Source of the DNA: Cliona cf. orientalis | Taxonomy: Eukaryota; Porifera; Demospongiae; Clionaida; Clionaidae | NCBI GenBank assembly: GCA_963930775.1 | Contig: OZ005689.1 | Location: forward strand, 21,085,262-21,149,261 | Length of the DNA stretch: 64,000 nt | Direction of reading: 5' to 3' | Shown here: in pieces, positions 43,524-54,999 of the stretch | How the letters are laid out: each line of letters starts with the position of its first letter | Numbering within the stretch: position 1 is the stretch's first letter | Made by a program: the position numbers and the translations under genes | Notes under the pieces: generated by a model | Databases searched by the model: none | Seen by the model: only the letters and a program-made list of their open reading frames with translations | Told to the model about the DNA's origin: nothing

Positions 43524-45713
43524 AGCATGGATTACCATTCTTTAACCTCAGTCAGGATGTCAAGGCACACCGATTTTCAAGAAAACATGATGGAAAACCA
43601 GGTTAAACTTGAAAGAGTCATCCGACATACATATGCTGAATATGGTCTATCCTGTTATCCCATAACCGAAGGTGTACGTTCCTTGTTCAAAGCAAAACTA
43701 TTGGCGAATGGGACGACTTGTGAAAGTAGGGTCGATAAAGCGTAAAACCATCCTTGATGGTTGGAAAGAGTCTACTTGGGAAATTCAGATTGTTGCTGCT
43801 GAAGTAAATATTGAATTGTTAAGATTAAAGGAGGTATGCGAACAACATCTTTTAACAGAGACACAAACAAGGCTAAGGCTTGAAGATAATCTTACAGCGT
43901 CACAGAACTCACTTACAAAGGAGATATCTGAGTGACAGCAGGTACTTAGTGAGCTCACATCTACAAAATGTGAACTAAATCGTGTTGAAAAAATGTATGA
44001 GCAGCTAACAAAATCTACTAAGCAATTGTCGAGTGAGGTAGTGGCACAAGGTAACCAAAAGAAGCGCAGACGTAGTGACATAACTACAGTGTCCCGCAGG
44101 AAACAACTACAGTCCGATATACAACAATCCTTACTGTTTTTGGAGGATGAAGGAGCCAGTGCGACATCAGTTACCTTGGTACATACATCACCAAATTCGC
44201 CAGAACAAGTTGAAGCTGATAACCAAATGAAAATGGTATTGTATGTGAAAGAACGTTTTGGCCTGTCCAGCTCTGCATACCATGAGATGAGCATGGTTTG
44301 CCGAGAATTGCCACTGTCTTGGAAGCTAAAGAATCTCACCGCAAAAATGAATACGAAATGGAATATCGAGCCTTATCTCGGCAATGATGGTGTTCAACAG
44401 TCCCTAGAATCTCGCCTGAAAGAGTGTGTTAGCCACCTGTTACAGGAGGGGAAAATGAAATCTGGAAATACATTGCAAGTTAAATTGTCCGGAGATGGCA
44501 CCAAGGTGTGTAGAAAACTTAATGTCATCAATTTTATTTTCACATTGCTAAATGAAGGTGAAATAGCAATGTCACCAAAAGGCAATCATACAATAGCGAT
44601 CATCAATTCTACCGAGTCATATGAAGTCCTTGCAACAACACTCTCCACTCTTCGTGATAAAGTGAAAAGGATAACAGCGGTTGAAGTAGATGGCCACACC
44701 TTCTGTATTGAGTACTTCCTATGTAGTGACTGGCCATTGTTTGCGGTATCGAGTCTGCAACAGCTACGTATGCTTGTATTTGGTGCAAGTGCCCATCACG
44801 AGAGAGATATGACGTGTCAAAGGAATGGTCTATTACAGATCCAACAAAGGGCGCACATACCATTGCCGAGATCACTTCTTGTTGCACAAAGGCAAACAAC
44901 TCAAGCAAACGATTCAACTGTGCACACGCTCCCCTATTTCCTACAATACCTTTGGATCATGTAATTCCAGATGTCTTGCACTTGTTTCTTCGTGTGACCG
45001 ATGTTCTCTTCAATCTCTTGGTGACAGATATTGAAGACAAGATGGAATCGAATGCTGTTTGGAGGGACTTCCCCCAACATCATCGATGAGTAAGCTAGAG
45101 AAATATTTGAATGACACCTGTCACATTCCATTCAAGTTTTCAATATGCAAGGAGACAAAATCACTGCAGTGGCATGATCTGATGGGTCCAGAGAAGCACA
45201 TCTTGCTCAACAAGATAAATTTGCCCGTACTCATTCCTCAGTTGCCCAATGTCAATGCTATACAAGCTTTGTGGAAGAGCTTCCAACGTTTACACAAGTC
45301 GCTACATTCCATGTGTGTGAGTGATGAAGATGCAGACCGCTTTGGAATTGATGCCAAACAGTGGGTTACAGAATTTACAGCAGTTTATCAGACAAAGAAT
45401 GTTACCCTGTACATTCATCTTATGGCCATGAATGTTCCTGAATTTCTCAAAAAGTACAATAATCTTGTCCAATTCACTCAACAAGGTATGGAAAAGCTAA
45501 ACGATCAGACCTCCATCGATTTTGCTCGAAGCATAAATCACGATTATCGAAGCTTGGAGGCATTGACACAACTGATGGAGAAGAATAGAATTGAGTATCT
45601 CGAGGACCATAGATTTGAACGACCAAACATTTTGCTCTCTTTGTCATGATCCTGGCCACAATAAGCGAACCTGCAGGTTAAATAATGAAGCTTCCCAGAT
45701 GGAGCAACAATGA
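43524..45713 (+). pseudogene. Unnamed transposon-associated gene with coiled coil and C-terminal CCHC knuckle (broken)
   Basis: Starts about 43524 (MDYHSLTSVRMSRH). A frameshift near 43730 and a TGA near 43933 interrupt a coiled-coil region (about 43750-44050). The largest open part (43993-44964) includes ERFGLSSSAYHEMSMVC, VQQSLESRLKECV, VKLSGDGTKVCRKLNVINF and a GNHTIAI motif. The frame changes near 44810 (WSITDPTKGAHTIAEIT, DVLHLFLRVTDVLFNLL), again near 45060 (KSLQWHDLMGPEKH, VTLYIHLMAMNVPEF, QQGMEKLND) and near 45630, where CSLCHDPGHNKRTC forms a CCHC zinc knuckle. I recall similar unnamed proteins in sponges and cnidarians. Molecular role unknown; the knuckle implies nucleic-acid binding. 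No introns or TIRs were identified. Confidence 0.65.
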
Positions 45714-46515
45714 CAATAGTCACCCGCTGGCTGTTATACTGGTGACTAGCTATAATGGTTTATGTGTAATAATTTGTGTACATGAATGACAATTAACATG
45801 CATATTAATAATTTATGTAAAATTTATCCCACATTGTTACATAATGATCACATGCATAATGGATGATGTCGTCATTGAATTTTATAATTTTAAAGGGCTG
45901 AGTAAACTGAAATAAAATCAGCAGATACTCCATCAGCTCGCACAAAGGTAAACACAAGAGTGTCCCTGACTATATAAGCACTTTTTAATTGTTTGTCCAT
46001 CCGGATTGTAGTCAGCTATGTTGATCCTTTGTTTGAAGTAGAATGCCACTGTATTCAAAATTGTGTAGCAAAAGTCACCACTCTCATTCAACCCCCTAAT
46101 AAACCATTTACTACCAAGCCAATTGTCCAGATCACCATATTTACCCCGCGCGCATGCACAAGGGGGTAAAGTAATCGGTTGTGTCGTTGTTGTTGTGAGC
46201 ACAAAAATCACCATATCGCGAGACGTAGGCACCTGTGCGACTTGTAAGCACAAGGAATCAGTCGAATTGGGCGACAAACTGGCTTGAGTATATTTCAAAT
46301 CGATGAATACTATCCACGAGCGTAAAAAAAAGTACTTTTTTTGTTAGCAATCGTAGCCACGCCTATCGACAGTCGTACTCATGCATCATGCATACAGGCC
46401 AGCTCAGATCATGCGCATGCGCAATCATGCATGCAGGCCAGCTCAGATTATGCGCATGCGCTAGCGCAAGAATAAAATTTCAATACAGTGACAAGTTCAG
46501 CTCAGTTCATCAAAG
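45714..46515. other. Spacer with an unrecognised 121-codon ORF and a 43 bp tandem repeat
   Basis: On the minus strand 46298-45933 is open for 121 codons (contains LDNWLGSKWFIRGLNESGDF). The composition is protein-like but I recognise no family and see no splice context. At 46385-46460 a ~43 bp unit (caggccagctcagatcatgc) occurs twice in what is probably the 5' untranslated region of the Helentron gene. Confidence 0.35.
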
Positions 46516-47737
46516 ATGGAATTACGAAGAGAGCGAAAACGTTCATTGAAAGCTCGAGAAATGATCGAGGTTGAGAATGAAATTAAAAAAGCTAAGAAGG
46601 ATAGGTGAGTACTGATGCCTATATTATTGTACTTCACGGTTTAATATCTGACAATTTTTTTACTAATATGAATTGCTACTGACATTCTACTATACAGTAG
46701 AAGACGGCAGACGGCCTCGTCTATGGCCACTAAGCGTAAATCTGTTGACTGCAGAGAGAGAGGCTCAGGCTATGGCTACTAAACGTCAGTCTCCTGAATA
46801 CAGAAAGAGAGAGGCTCAGACTATGGCTACTAAGCGTCAGTCTGCTGAGTACAGAGAGAAAGAAGCGCAGGCTATGGCTAGTAAGCGCCAGTCAGATGAC
46901 TTCAAAGAGAGAGAGGCACAAGCAAAGAAACAATGCCGTGTCAGACAAAGATCTACTCCCAATAGCATCTTGAAAGCTTCTCAATCCTTCATCACAGCTA
47001 CTAAAGAAGGGCCAGATTACACGTGTGTCTGCTGCAATCGCTTGATGTACAGGAAAACTGTAATCGAGTTCAAGGTCTCCAAATACAGTAAAGCACCTGA
47101 TGAATTCACTGTGTCTCATTCTGAAACCAAACAGTGGATATGCAAAACATGTGACAATGCACTGAAGAGGGGAAAGTTGCCTGCTCAAGCTAAGGCCAAT
47201 AGCATGGACCTTGAAGATATACCATCAGAGTTATCAGACTTAAATTCATTGGAGGTGCGGTTTATTTCACTGAGGATCCCCTTTATGAAGATGGTAGCAC
47301 TTCCCTGTGGCAAACAACGTGCCATTTATGGACCAGCCGTCAATGTCCCCACTGATCTTACTCCTGTGTGTACCCTTCTACCAAGGCTTCCATCTCAAAT
47401 GCAGATGGTTCCAATGAAACTAAAGCGAAAGCTGTGCTACAAGGGGCATTATATGTTTCAATATGTACGACCAGCTAAAGTTCTTGGTGCACTACAGTGG
47501 TTAAAATTGAATAACCCGCTGTATAAAGATATAGAAATTAACGACAATTGGACAAGCAATGCTGGACAGGACGATGCTGATCTTTGGGAGGCAGTATCAG
47601 CAGAGCAGTGTCCACCACCATCATCACCACCACCACCATCGACTACTAGTCAGGCAGTGTCAGCAGAGCAGTGTCCACCACCATCATCAGCTACTAGTCA
47701 AATGCTCACCGAACAACTGCAACTGAATGGTAAGTGA
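46516..47737 (+). pseudogene. Helentron copy 2: N-terminal exons, charged repeats and DUF6570-like domain
   Basis: Exon 1 is 46516-46601 (MELRRERKRSLKAREMIE), donor gtgagta. Exon 2 runs about 46682-47734 and ends at a gtaagtg donor. It has five repeats of the type MATKRQSPEYRKREAQ, then CVCCNRLMYR and WICKTCDNALKRGK, two Cys pairs that could bind zinc. Then comes DLNSLEVRFISLRIPFMKM..LPCGKQRAIYGPAVNVP, which matches the DUF6570-type region commonly found at the N-terminus of Helitron proteins. A Pro/Ser linker with repeated VSAEQCPPPSS follows. These two exons are open; the gene breaks further on. Confidence 0.75.
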
Positions 47738-48006
47738 TGTGCTAATTAACTAACATCCTTTGGTGACAGTACATTGTATGTGTGCATTGTGTGTGCACGA
47801 GTGTGCTGTGTGCATGTGTGAATAATATGTTAATATGAATAGACAATTAATTCATTGTATGCAGTACTATGTCTAGAGATAGAAACTATTCCCACAGTGA
47901 CAATGAGATTTCCCCAATTTATAATTATAAGGATATCTTTTGTTTTACAGTATTATGCTGAGAAAGCTATATAAATAATAATTATGTTCCTCTTTTTTGG
48001 TATTCA

Positions 48007-48300
48007 GATGAAGCTACTTTGAATTCCCTGGCCAGGGAGAGAGGAATTGCAGTTCAAGATGTGCCCGGAGATGGAGACTGTCTCTTTTCAGCAGTGGCCA
48101 TGCGGTAGGAGAAATCTGAGAGCAGAGCTTGTGGAACACCTGCAGAGTTCCCCATACACACATGGGTTCATATTTGAGGGATTATGTATCAGCCCCCGTA
48201 ATAGCTGATGATCCCCTTAATGCAGATACTGAAGCACCAACCAGGCAAGACGAGGTCATTAGTTCTATTGAGGATGCTGACCTGAGACAGCAACTGAGGT
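48007..48300 (+). pseudogene. Helentron copy 2: OTU-type cysteine protease fragment
   Basis: After the ttcag acceptor at 48006 the frame reads LARERGIAVQDVPGDGDCLFSAV, the OTU catalytic Asp/Cys block (DGDCLF). A TAG follows at 48106 and the rest of the domain is spread over several frames to about 48300. OTU proteases are a known accessory of Helentrons. The domain is absent from copy 1. Confidence 0.7.
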
Positions 48301-50776
48301 GGTTACAGTATTTAGAAAGACTGATGCTGTTCAGGGACTGGCTGACATGCTCCATGTCGACATACATATCATCTCGACCATCAATCCTGACATGGAACTA
48401 GTCAGGACCTCTCACCACACTTCCATTGGAATCATCCACCTAGGCTTGATTGGTCAATTCCACTACCAGGCTCTTGTAAAGCTTAAAGAGCCTTGCACTA
48501 CTAGCACTTTGTCAGAATGTCAGGTATCTAGATCCCCAGAGGAAGAATATGACCAAGAATTTGTTGAAGATCAGGAAGCCTTAAAACATCAAGCCCAGCT
48601 CAGAGGATTGCCCTATGACAGCTGCCTGCTGAGGGAAGATACAGTCGATGCAACAACAGATAACATCATCTTTGGTATTGCTCCAGGTGAAGGACACAAG
48701 CCAATCAGTATCCTCCAAGATAAACACTTTGAAGAAATGTGCAACCCAACCAAATATCCAACCGGCAAATTTGGTTTGATTACTGAGAGAAAGACAAAGC
48801 TCACAGTTCGCAAATACTTCAACCAGAGACTGCTTGATGCAGATGGAAGATTTGCAAGGGATATTGAGTACTTGCTGACAGCACAGTATGCTGTTGAAAG
48901 CAAGCAAGTTGCCGATGATGCTAGTATTGCACTCAGACAAACTCAGGGGAGGTTGCACAGAGGACAAGTGCTTACTGCAGGATCAATCAAAAACCAGCAT
49001 GTTGTTAACGAGATGATCCAAAAAGACCATGCTTACCGCTTCCTTAAGAATGTACGTGGTTCACCAGCCTATTTCCAAAGAGTCATGTATGATGTGCTTG
49101 GGATGATCAGGCAGCTAGGAATTCCAACATGGTTCTTCACTCTTTTGGCAGCAGACATGCAGTGGCCGGATGTCATCCAAACAATAGCCAGACAGTACGG
49201 CACCATACTGACTGATGACGATGTGAAAACAATGTCATTTGAGGAGAAGAGCAAGTGGTTGAGACAAAAATCCAGTCACTGCAGCCAGACACTTCCAGTA
49301 TCGTCTCAACACCTTCTTTCAGGTCTTTCTCAAGAGTACAGCTCATCCTCTTGGTGAACTAGTCGACTATGCCATTAGAATTGAGTTCCAAGCCAGAGGA
49401 TCCCTCATGCTCACACCATCCTCTGGATCAAGGACGCACCCAAATTGAATGTCAACACTGACGAAGAGGTGTGCAGCTTCATTGACCAGTATGTTAAATG
49501 TAATATCCCAGATGATGAAGAGTTGTCTCAGCTGGTCTCCAAAGTTCAAAAGCACCGCCACTCAGCCACATGCAGGAGACATGGCAAGTGTCGATTCCAC
49601 TATCCTCGTCCACCAAGTCCAAAGACAGTGATTGCTCGTGAGTCCACTGCTGCCACATATCCAGAAGAACAAGCTGAGCAGGCAGTGAAAGCCCTAGCTG
49701 CTGTGCGGAAAATTCTAGATGACAAAAACACTCCTGAAGATATCAGCATGGATGAACTCTTTCTGAAAGCAGGAGTATCATCTAACATATACCTGTGTGG
49801 ATTGAAGATATGCTCTACCGGAAACAGTGTTGTCATGCAAAGAAAACCATCAGAATCATGGATCAACACTTATAATCCAGATGTACTCAGAATATGGAAA
49901 GCCAACATGGATTTGCAGTATATCCTGGATCCATATGCATGTGTGATGTACATAGCTGCATACATGCTCAAGAGTGAACGATCAATGGGAGAACTACTGA
50001 AGCAGGTGTCCAAAGAATGTGGAGGTGAACAAATTAGAACCCAGCTGAGACGTCTTGGATCAGTCTTCCTCAACCATCGTGAAGTCAGTGCTCAAGAAGC
50101 AGTGTACAGAATCCTGTCATTACCACTCAAACAAATGAGCAGGAAAGTAATCTTTGTCAACACAGCTGCCAAGGAAGACAGAGTATCCCTGTTGAAACCT
50201 ATCAATCAGATTGAACACATGGATGAAGACTCAGAAGATATCTATCAGACCAGCTTGATAGATAGATATGCTGCTAGACCTGATCAACTAAATCACATGT
50301 GTCTTGCTGAATTTGCTGCTAATTATACGACTCGTAGCGGACAAGAGGTTCCAGAAGACGAGACTAGTAACGTATTGCCCAGAGCTGAAGATGGAGAAAG
50401 TAGACGAAGTGAAAGCATCAAACTTAAGAATGACCTTGGACGCATGTACAAACGAAGGAGAAAAGCCATTATTCGATTTCACCGGTTTAACCAAGAGAAA
50501 GAGCCAAGTAAGGTGTACAGATCCAAGATAATGCTTTATCTTCCATGGAGAGATGAAAACTCTGACCTGCTGGGTGGATATATGGACTTCCGAAGTCATT
50601 ATGAAGACAAAAAGAATGATATTTTGGAGAATGAAAGGAAGCACAGTCAGAATGCTACTGAAATTGATGAAGCTATTGATGATCTAACTGAGCATGGACC
50701 ACCCCAGCTTGTATTGGGACCAAGTAGCTCCAGGTGCAGCAGAACAACAAGCTCAAGCTCAAGCAGAGGGTGTTGA
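48299..50776 (+). pseudogene. Helentron copy 2: HUH Rep region
   Basis: Runs from AVQGLADMLHVDIHIIST (near 48330) through GRFARDIEYLLTAQYA and ADMQWPDVIQTIARQ. A frameshift lies near 49270 and a second, one base missing relative to copy 1, near 49405. The second falls within the codons for the HUH motif, so RGSPHAHT is not readable here. The frame then continues from 49445 through CRRHGKCRFHYPRPPSPKT, VMYIAAYMLKSE (two-tyrosine motif) and KIMLYLPWRDENSDLLGGY to 50776. Copy 1 has the complementary state: HUH motif intact, C-terminal side lost. Confidence 0.85.
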
Positions 50777-52420
50777 AGAAATGAGAACCATTGAGCAGGA
50801 AGACTTGGATGCAAATGCATCCCTTTTTCAGCAGCAGCAAACAACTCCCCTGCTCCAGAGGTTTAGCTTGGAAACCAACAGAGCACTTATTCCACCAGAT
50901 GAATACCGTTAACTAATGAGAGGTCTAAACACCAAGCAACGACAGATTGTGAACTATCATAGAAGATGGTGTAAAGATGCTGTCATAGCTATGAAGAAAG
51001 GAGAAGCTATCAAGCCTTACAGAGTGTTTGTCAGTGGTCCGGGTGGAGTTGGTAAAAGCTATGTCATCTCACTCATTCGCAGAGATGCAATAAAGTTGTT
51101 GCTCCTCTCGGGACAAGTGGAACCAGAAGATGTGGTAGTGTTGCTAATAGCACCCACAGGAGTTGCCACATTTAACATCCAGGGGATGACTATCCACTCA
51201 GCGCTTCTACTTGGTACATCAAAGTTTAGCTCCCAGCCTCTCACACAGGACAAGCTGAACACTCTCAGAACAAAGCTGTCCAATTTGCAACTGCTCATCA
51301 TTGATGAGGTCTCTATGGTTGGTTCCAATATGCTGCTCCAGATCCATAAGCGACTCCAGCAGCTGAAGGGTAAAGGAGATGACACAACCTTTGGAGATAT
51401 CAGCATACTTGCTGTTGGGGATCTTTACCAACTGCGACCGGTAGCACAGCCACATGTGTTCGCAGAGGTTGGTGATGCCTATGCACGGCTCCATAAGTCT
51501 GGCTCCCTCTGGATTGATGAATTCAAAATGATTGAGCTGGATGAGATCATAAGACAAAGATGATAGCCAGTTTGCCCAGCTTTTGTGTCAAGTGCGCACC
51601 GCCACCTGCACTGATGAGGACATCAAGGTACTGGAATCAAGAGTCATTACAGACGATCATCCTGGCTATCCTCATGATGCACTTCATGTATATGCTCGCA
51701 ATGCTCATGTGGATGATCAAAACAAGTTAAAATTAAGGGAACTTGCTCCAGAACAACAACATGTAGTCATCAAAGCCATCGATAACACCAAGGACAAGCA
51801 TACACAATTGCTAAACTTAAAACCATCAGACAACAAAGCTGACACAGGAGGACTCGTCAGTGAACTACATCTTGCTGTTGGTGCCAAGGTAATGCTGACT
51901 GTTAATGTTGATGTTTCAGATGGATTAGTAAATGGTGCACAAGGAACTATTGAAGATATCATCAAAACTGGCAGTGAAGTCACCTTGGTCCTTGTCAAGT
52001 TTGATCATTCACGAGTAGGTATCACAGCAATTGCACAGAGTCAGTACCACAGCCAGTATCCTGAAGCTGTACCTATCAGCAGACATGAAGCAGTATTCTT
52101 TATCGGAAAGAACAAAGCTGCTGAAGCAAGTAGGAGGCAGTTTCCTCTCGTGCTAGCCTGGGTCACTATCATTCATAAAGTGCAAGGACTGACAATGGAT
52201 CAAGTTGTTGTTGATATGAAGAAAGTTAAATTTGATGCAGGGCAAGCATACGTAGCCTTTAGTCGAGTGAAAACTCTTCAAGGCCTATTCATTAAAAACT
52301 TTAAACATGAGAACATCAAAGTCAGTGACAGTATTGCGAGTGAAATGAAAAGATTGTCTACACAGAGTCTCCCCAGTGAACCACTACCAAAGGTACTCAG
52401 TCTACCTAAGGATGGCTGGA
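50694..52420 (+). pseudogene. Helentron copy 2: PIF1-type helicase
   Basis: A frame change near 50740 is followed by an in-frame TAA at 50910-50912 and then LNTKQRQIVNYHRRW. Walker A is VSGPGGVGKS (about 51040), Walker B LLIIDEVSMV (about 51300), then AVGDLYQLRPV (motif III). After a frameshift near 51560 come AHVDDQNKLKLREL, LAVGAKVMLTVNVD and IHKVQGLTMDQVVVD, with the terminal YVAFSRVKTLQGLF. The helicase unwinds DNA during rolling-circle transposition. This whole region is missing in copy 1. Confidence 0.9.
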
Positions 52421-53068
52421 TGAAAATCAGTCATCTCAATGTACGTTCATTCTTAGCAAAGTATGAAGATATCATCAGAGACCAAGCTATGACATCATGT
52501 GCTTCACTGAGACCTTCCTCCAGCCTGGAAGGCACCTTGAAAGTAGCCATTTGCCTGTGATAGAAGAATGTACAGTTTTCAGGCAGGATCGTATCCAAAT
52601 AAGCACTGAAGATCTAGCCAAGGGTGGAATAATGATAGTGTGCCCCTCTTCATTACAGCCTGTTAGGATGAATGTCCCTCATCCACCTCAGCTGGAAATA
52701 CTGACTGTAAAAACAAGTTCCACTAATTCTGTGGGCAGAATGTGTATTATAGTAGTCTACAGACGTCCACAGCAACATCTAGCCACATTCTTGTCTCTCG
52801 CTGGTGACTATTTAGCAAATCCTCCCCAGATAGTCCCCACCATTATTGTTGGCGACTTCAATGAAGAATTTCAAGATCAAATTCATCCAGATTGCTCCAG
52901 TTAATGACATCCAGAGGATTTTCTCAGCTGGTTCAAGTACCCACCATAGACTCCGGGTCACTTTTGGACCACATATATTTTAATGGCATCATAGAAAACA
53001 GCTTTGTAGATGCCATTGACACATACTACTCGGACCATGAGCCCACTTATTTATCATTCCAAATATAG
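52420..53068 (+). pseudogene. Helentron copy 2: EEP endonuclease
   Basis: Continues directly from the helicase: MKISHLNVRSFLAKYEDI, a frame change near 52490 shared with copy 1, IMCFTETFLQPGRH, IVVYRRPQQHL, then IIVGDFNEEF with the GDFN motif intact. After another shift near 52880 it ends with YYSDHEPTYLSF and a stop at 53066-53068. Helicase and endonuclease were one polypeptide, as known for Helentrons. Confidence 0.8.
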
Positions 53069-53399
53069 CACATATCAGGTATATAATATCTACAGCAGTA
53101 ATATTATAGCTTATAAAGTATCTTTTATGTACACACATGGTATTATAGTAACCGATTTAAGTCTGCCATTCGAGTCTGCAGTTTACATCACACACTTCCA
53201 TCTACATCCACAACTGTGATACCACTCGTATAGCTATCTCACTCCATATCTGATCTCATCTTGATGGAGATCGACTATTATCATCGTAAGTATAATAGTA
53301 TATAGGGTGCACGTGAGTAATTAATATAATGTTAACTTAATTTATTGTAATTCATTTTTCCCTACATAAGATACAAATTAAATATGTGTCAAGTAGAAT

Positions 53400-54200
53400 T
53401 TCAAATGCCTCCTACTTAAAGTAGTTCTAAGGTGGTCAATGAAGACAGCCTTATGGCCACCTACCTTCATGGTAGTTCAAAGACAGCCTTATGCCTCACA
53501 GTCACCTCCCTTCAAGTATACCCCAACACATCAGTACCACTCACAAAATCTTCACTCTTATCTCCCAAATCCCTATTGGGTGAAGCCTAATTCGAAGTCC
53601 CAACAAGGGTGAAGAACTCATGAAGGATCTGCTATTGCTTCAGAGGCCACCCACTTAAAGGTAGTTCTAGGATGGTCAACGAGGATAGCCTTACGGTCAC
53701 CTACCTTCACGGTAGTTCAAAGACGACCTTTAGGGTAAAGCCTCATGGCCACCTACCTTGGGTACTTCAAAGATGGCCTTGGAGTTATCTACTGCTGCTT
53801 CACAGGCCGCCCTCGAGGGTACTTCAAAGATGGCCTCTGAAATTGGATACGCCAACACATCAGTACAAATCTTCACTCTTATCTCCTAAATCCCTATTGG
53901 GTGAAGCCAATTTCAAAGTCCCAACAAGGGTGAAGAACTCATCAAGTATCTGCTACTGCTTCAGAGACCACCCACTTAAGGGTAGTTCTAAGATGGTCAG
54001 TGAGGATAGCCTTACGGTCACCTACCTTCATGGTAGTTCAAAGACGACCTTTAGGGTAAAGCGTCATGGTCACCTACCTTGGGTACTTCAAAGTTGGTCT
54101 CCGATATATCTACTGCTACTTCACAGGCCACCCTTGAGGGTACTTCAAAGATGGCCTCTGAAGTTAGAACCACCAGCACATCAGTAAATCAAAATCCCAA
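53400..54200 (+). repeat. Hairpin-rich repeats in the Helentron 3' region, copy 2
   Basis: Same motif family as 19400-20160 in the opposite orientation: ccacctaccttcatggtagt, ttcaaagacgacctttaggg, cacccttgagggtacttca and similar. The open frame at 53672-54187 follows from the repeat period and low stop content, not from a known protein. Confidence 0.7.
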
Positions 54201-54591
54201 CAAGGATCATCATACCTCAGCGTTTAGCACAATAAAGAATCCATCATACCACAATAAATCAATCCCTGCCAATAGCACTACCTATGACATCTTTTACTAC
54301 TATAATTCTCTCCTGCAGGTATGAAGATCGAGACCCTCAGTGATGACACAGACTGAGTATACCTGTGTACACAGGATAATGATGATGTCTACGTATATAA
54401 GCACACTGTTTTTGTCTGAGAGGAACAGTTATAATTCTTTACAGTGATATAGCTATTATCTAGTAATGACTATTATTTTTATACAGCTGAAAAGCTGCAC
54501 AAGCGCGCGGGGTATGTGCTCTATGAGCTCTAGTTTGTTACGCCGTATATCTCCTTTCCACGATGCTTGTTCTTTAGTGTCCCTTTTCCCC

Positions 54592-54960
54592 TCATTTCTT
54601 CCAACATTGTCTGGTCAATGGTAGTTCAATCTTGGCGTCAGGGCTAGCTTTTCTTGAACTCTTCAGAGCCAACTTGATTTTGCAAGCCAATTCTTGAAGA
54701 CGGGAGAAATTGGTTCCACGTAAAGGTCGTGGAATTTCGCCCGAGGTATCCACAATATCATTGTTATCTCTCCATTCATGATAACGGGCACTGTAACCTA
54801 CGTAGTGTATCTTGACTCGTCCTGCAACCGTGTCTTCCTCGATCACTTCAACTGGATATAACGTAGAGTCATTGCACCTATCATCTGCTCTTGATTGTGG
54901 AAGCTTCAAGGTTACCAGCTCTTTGTAGTCTACGACTTTTCCTCTAGTATTGTGGGACAT
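54592..54960 (-). CDS. Small chromo-barrel/Tudor-knot-like protein
   Basis: About 122 residues from the Met at 54960 (MSHNTRGKVVDYKELVTLKL); an upstream in-frame Met at 54975 adds five residues. VEVIEEDTVAGRVKIHYVGY followed by ARYHEWRDNNDIV matches the strand pattern of chromo-barrel or Tudor-knot domains, which read chromatin marks or bind nucleic acid. A basic, helical C-terminal part follows (LQELACKIKLALKSSRK). I recall such short proteins as repeated, unnamed families in sponges and corals. It starts 350 bp inside a TGTGACCGG end (55340), the same distance and direction as the DUF7869-like gene from its TIR. The far end of that element is missing because the Helentron begins at 54533. 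Single exon, open. Confidence 0.5.
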   Translation of the reverse strand: MSHNTRGKVVDYKELVTLKLPQSRADDRCNDSTLYPVEVIEEDTVAGRVKIHYVGYSARYHEWRDNNDIVDTSGEIPRPLRGTNFSRLQELACKIKLALKSSRKASPDAKIELPLTRQCWKK

Positions 54961-54999
54961 AGCTAGTAGCAACACTGTCTGTAGCCAGCAGCTGCCATG

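Larger units (their letters stand above)
46516..54533 (+). mobile_element. Helentron copy 2, nearly full domain set
   Basis: Plus-strand order: N-terminal repeats, DUF6570-like region, OTU fragment, HUH Rep, PIF1-type helicase, EEP endonuclease, then ~1.4 kb of non-coding 3' sequence with hairpin repeats. Its 3' part (52300-54533) matches the reverse complement of 17922-21226, with a Penelope-like element inserted in the other copy. Helentrons are rolling-circle elements with this OTU/endonuclease set. No gene in it is intact. The 5' end is uncertain; the 3' end is set by loss of similarity after gtgctctatgagctct. Confidence 0.8.

Noticed and set aside
53672-54187. 171-codon open frame with internal repeats
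   Set aside because: Repeats of the Helentron 3' non-coding region are nearly stop-free in this frame; the same region in copy 1 is open only in pieces and in different frames.
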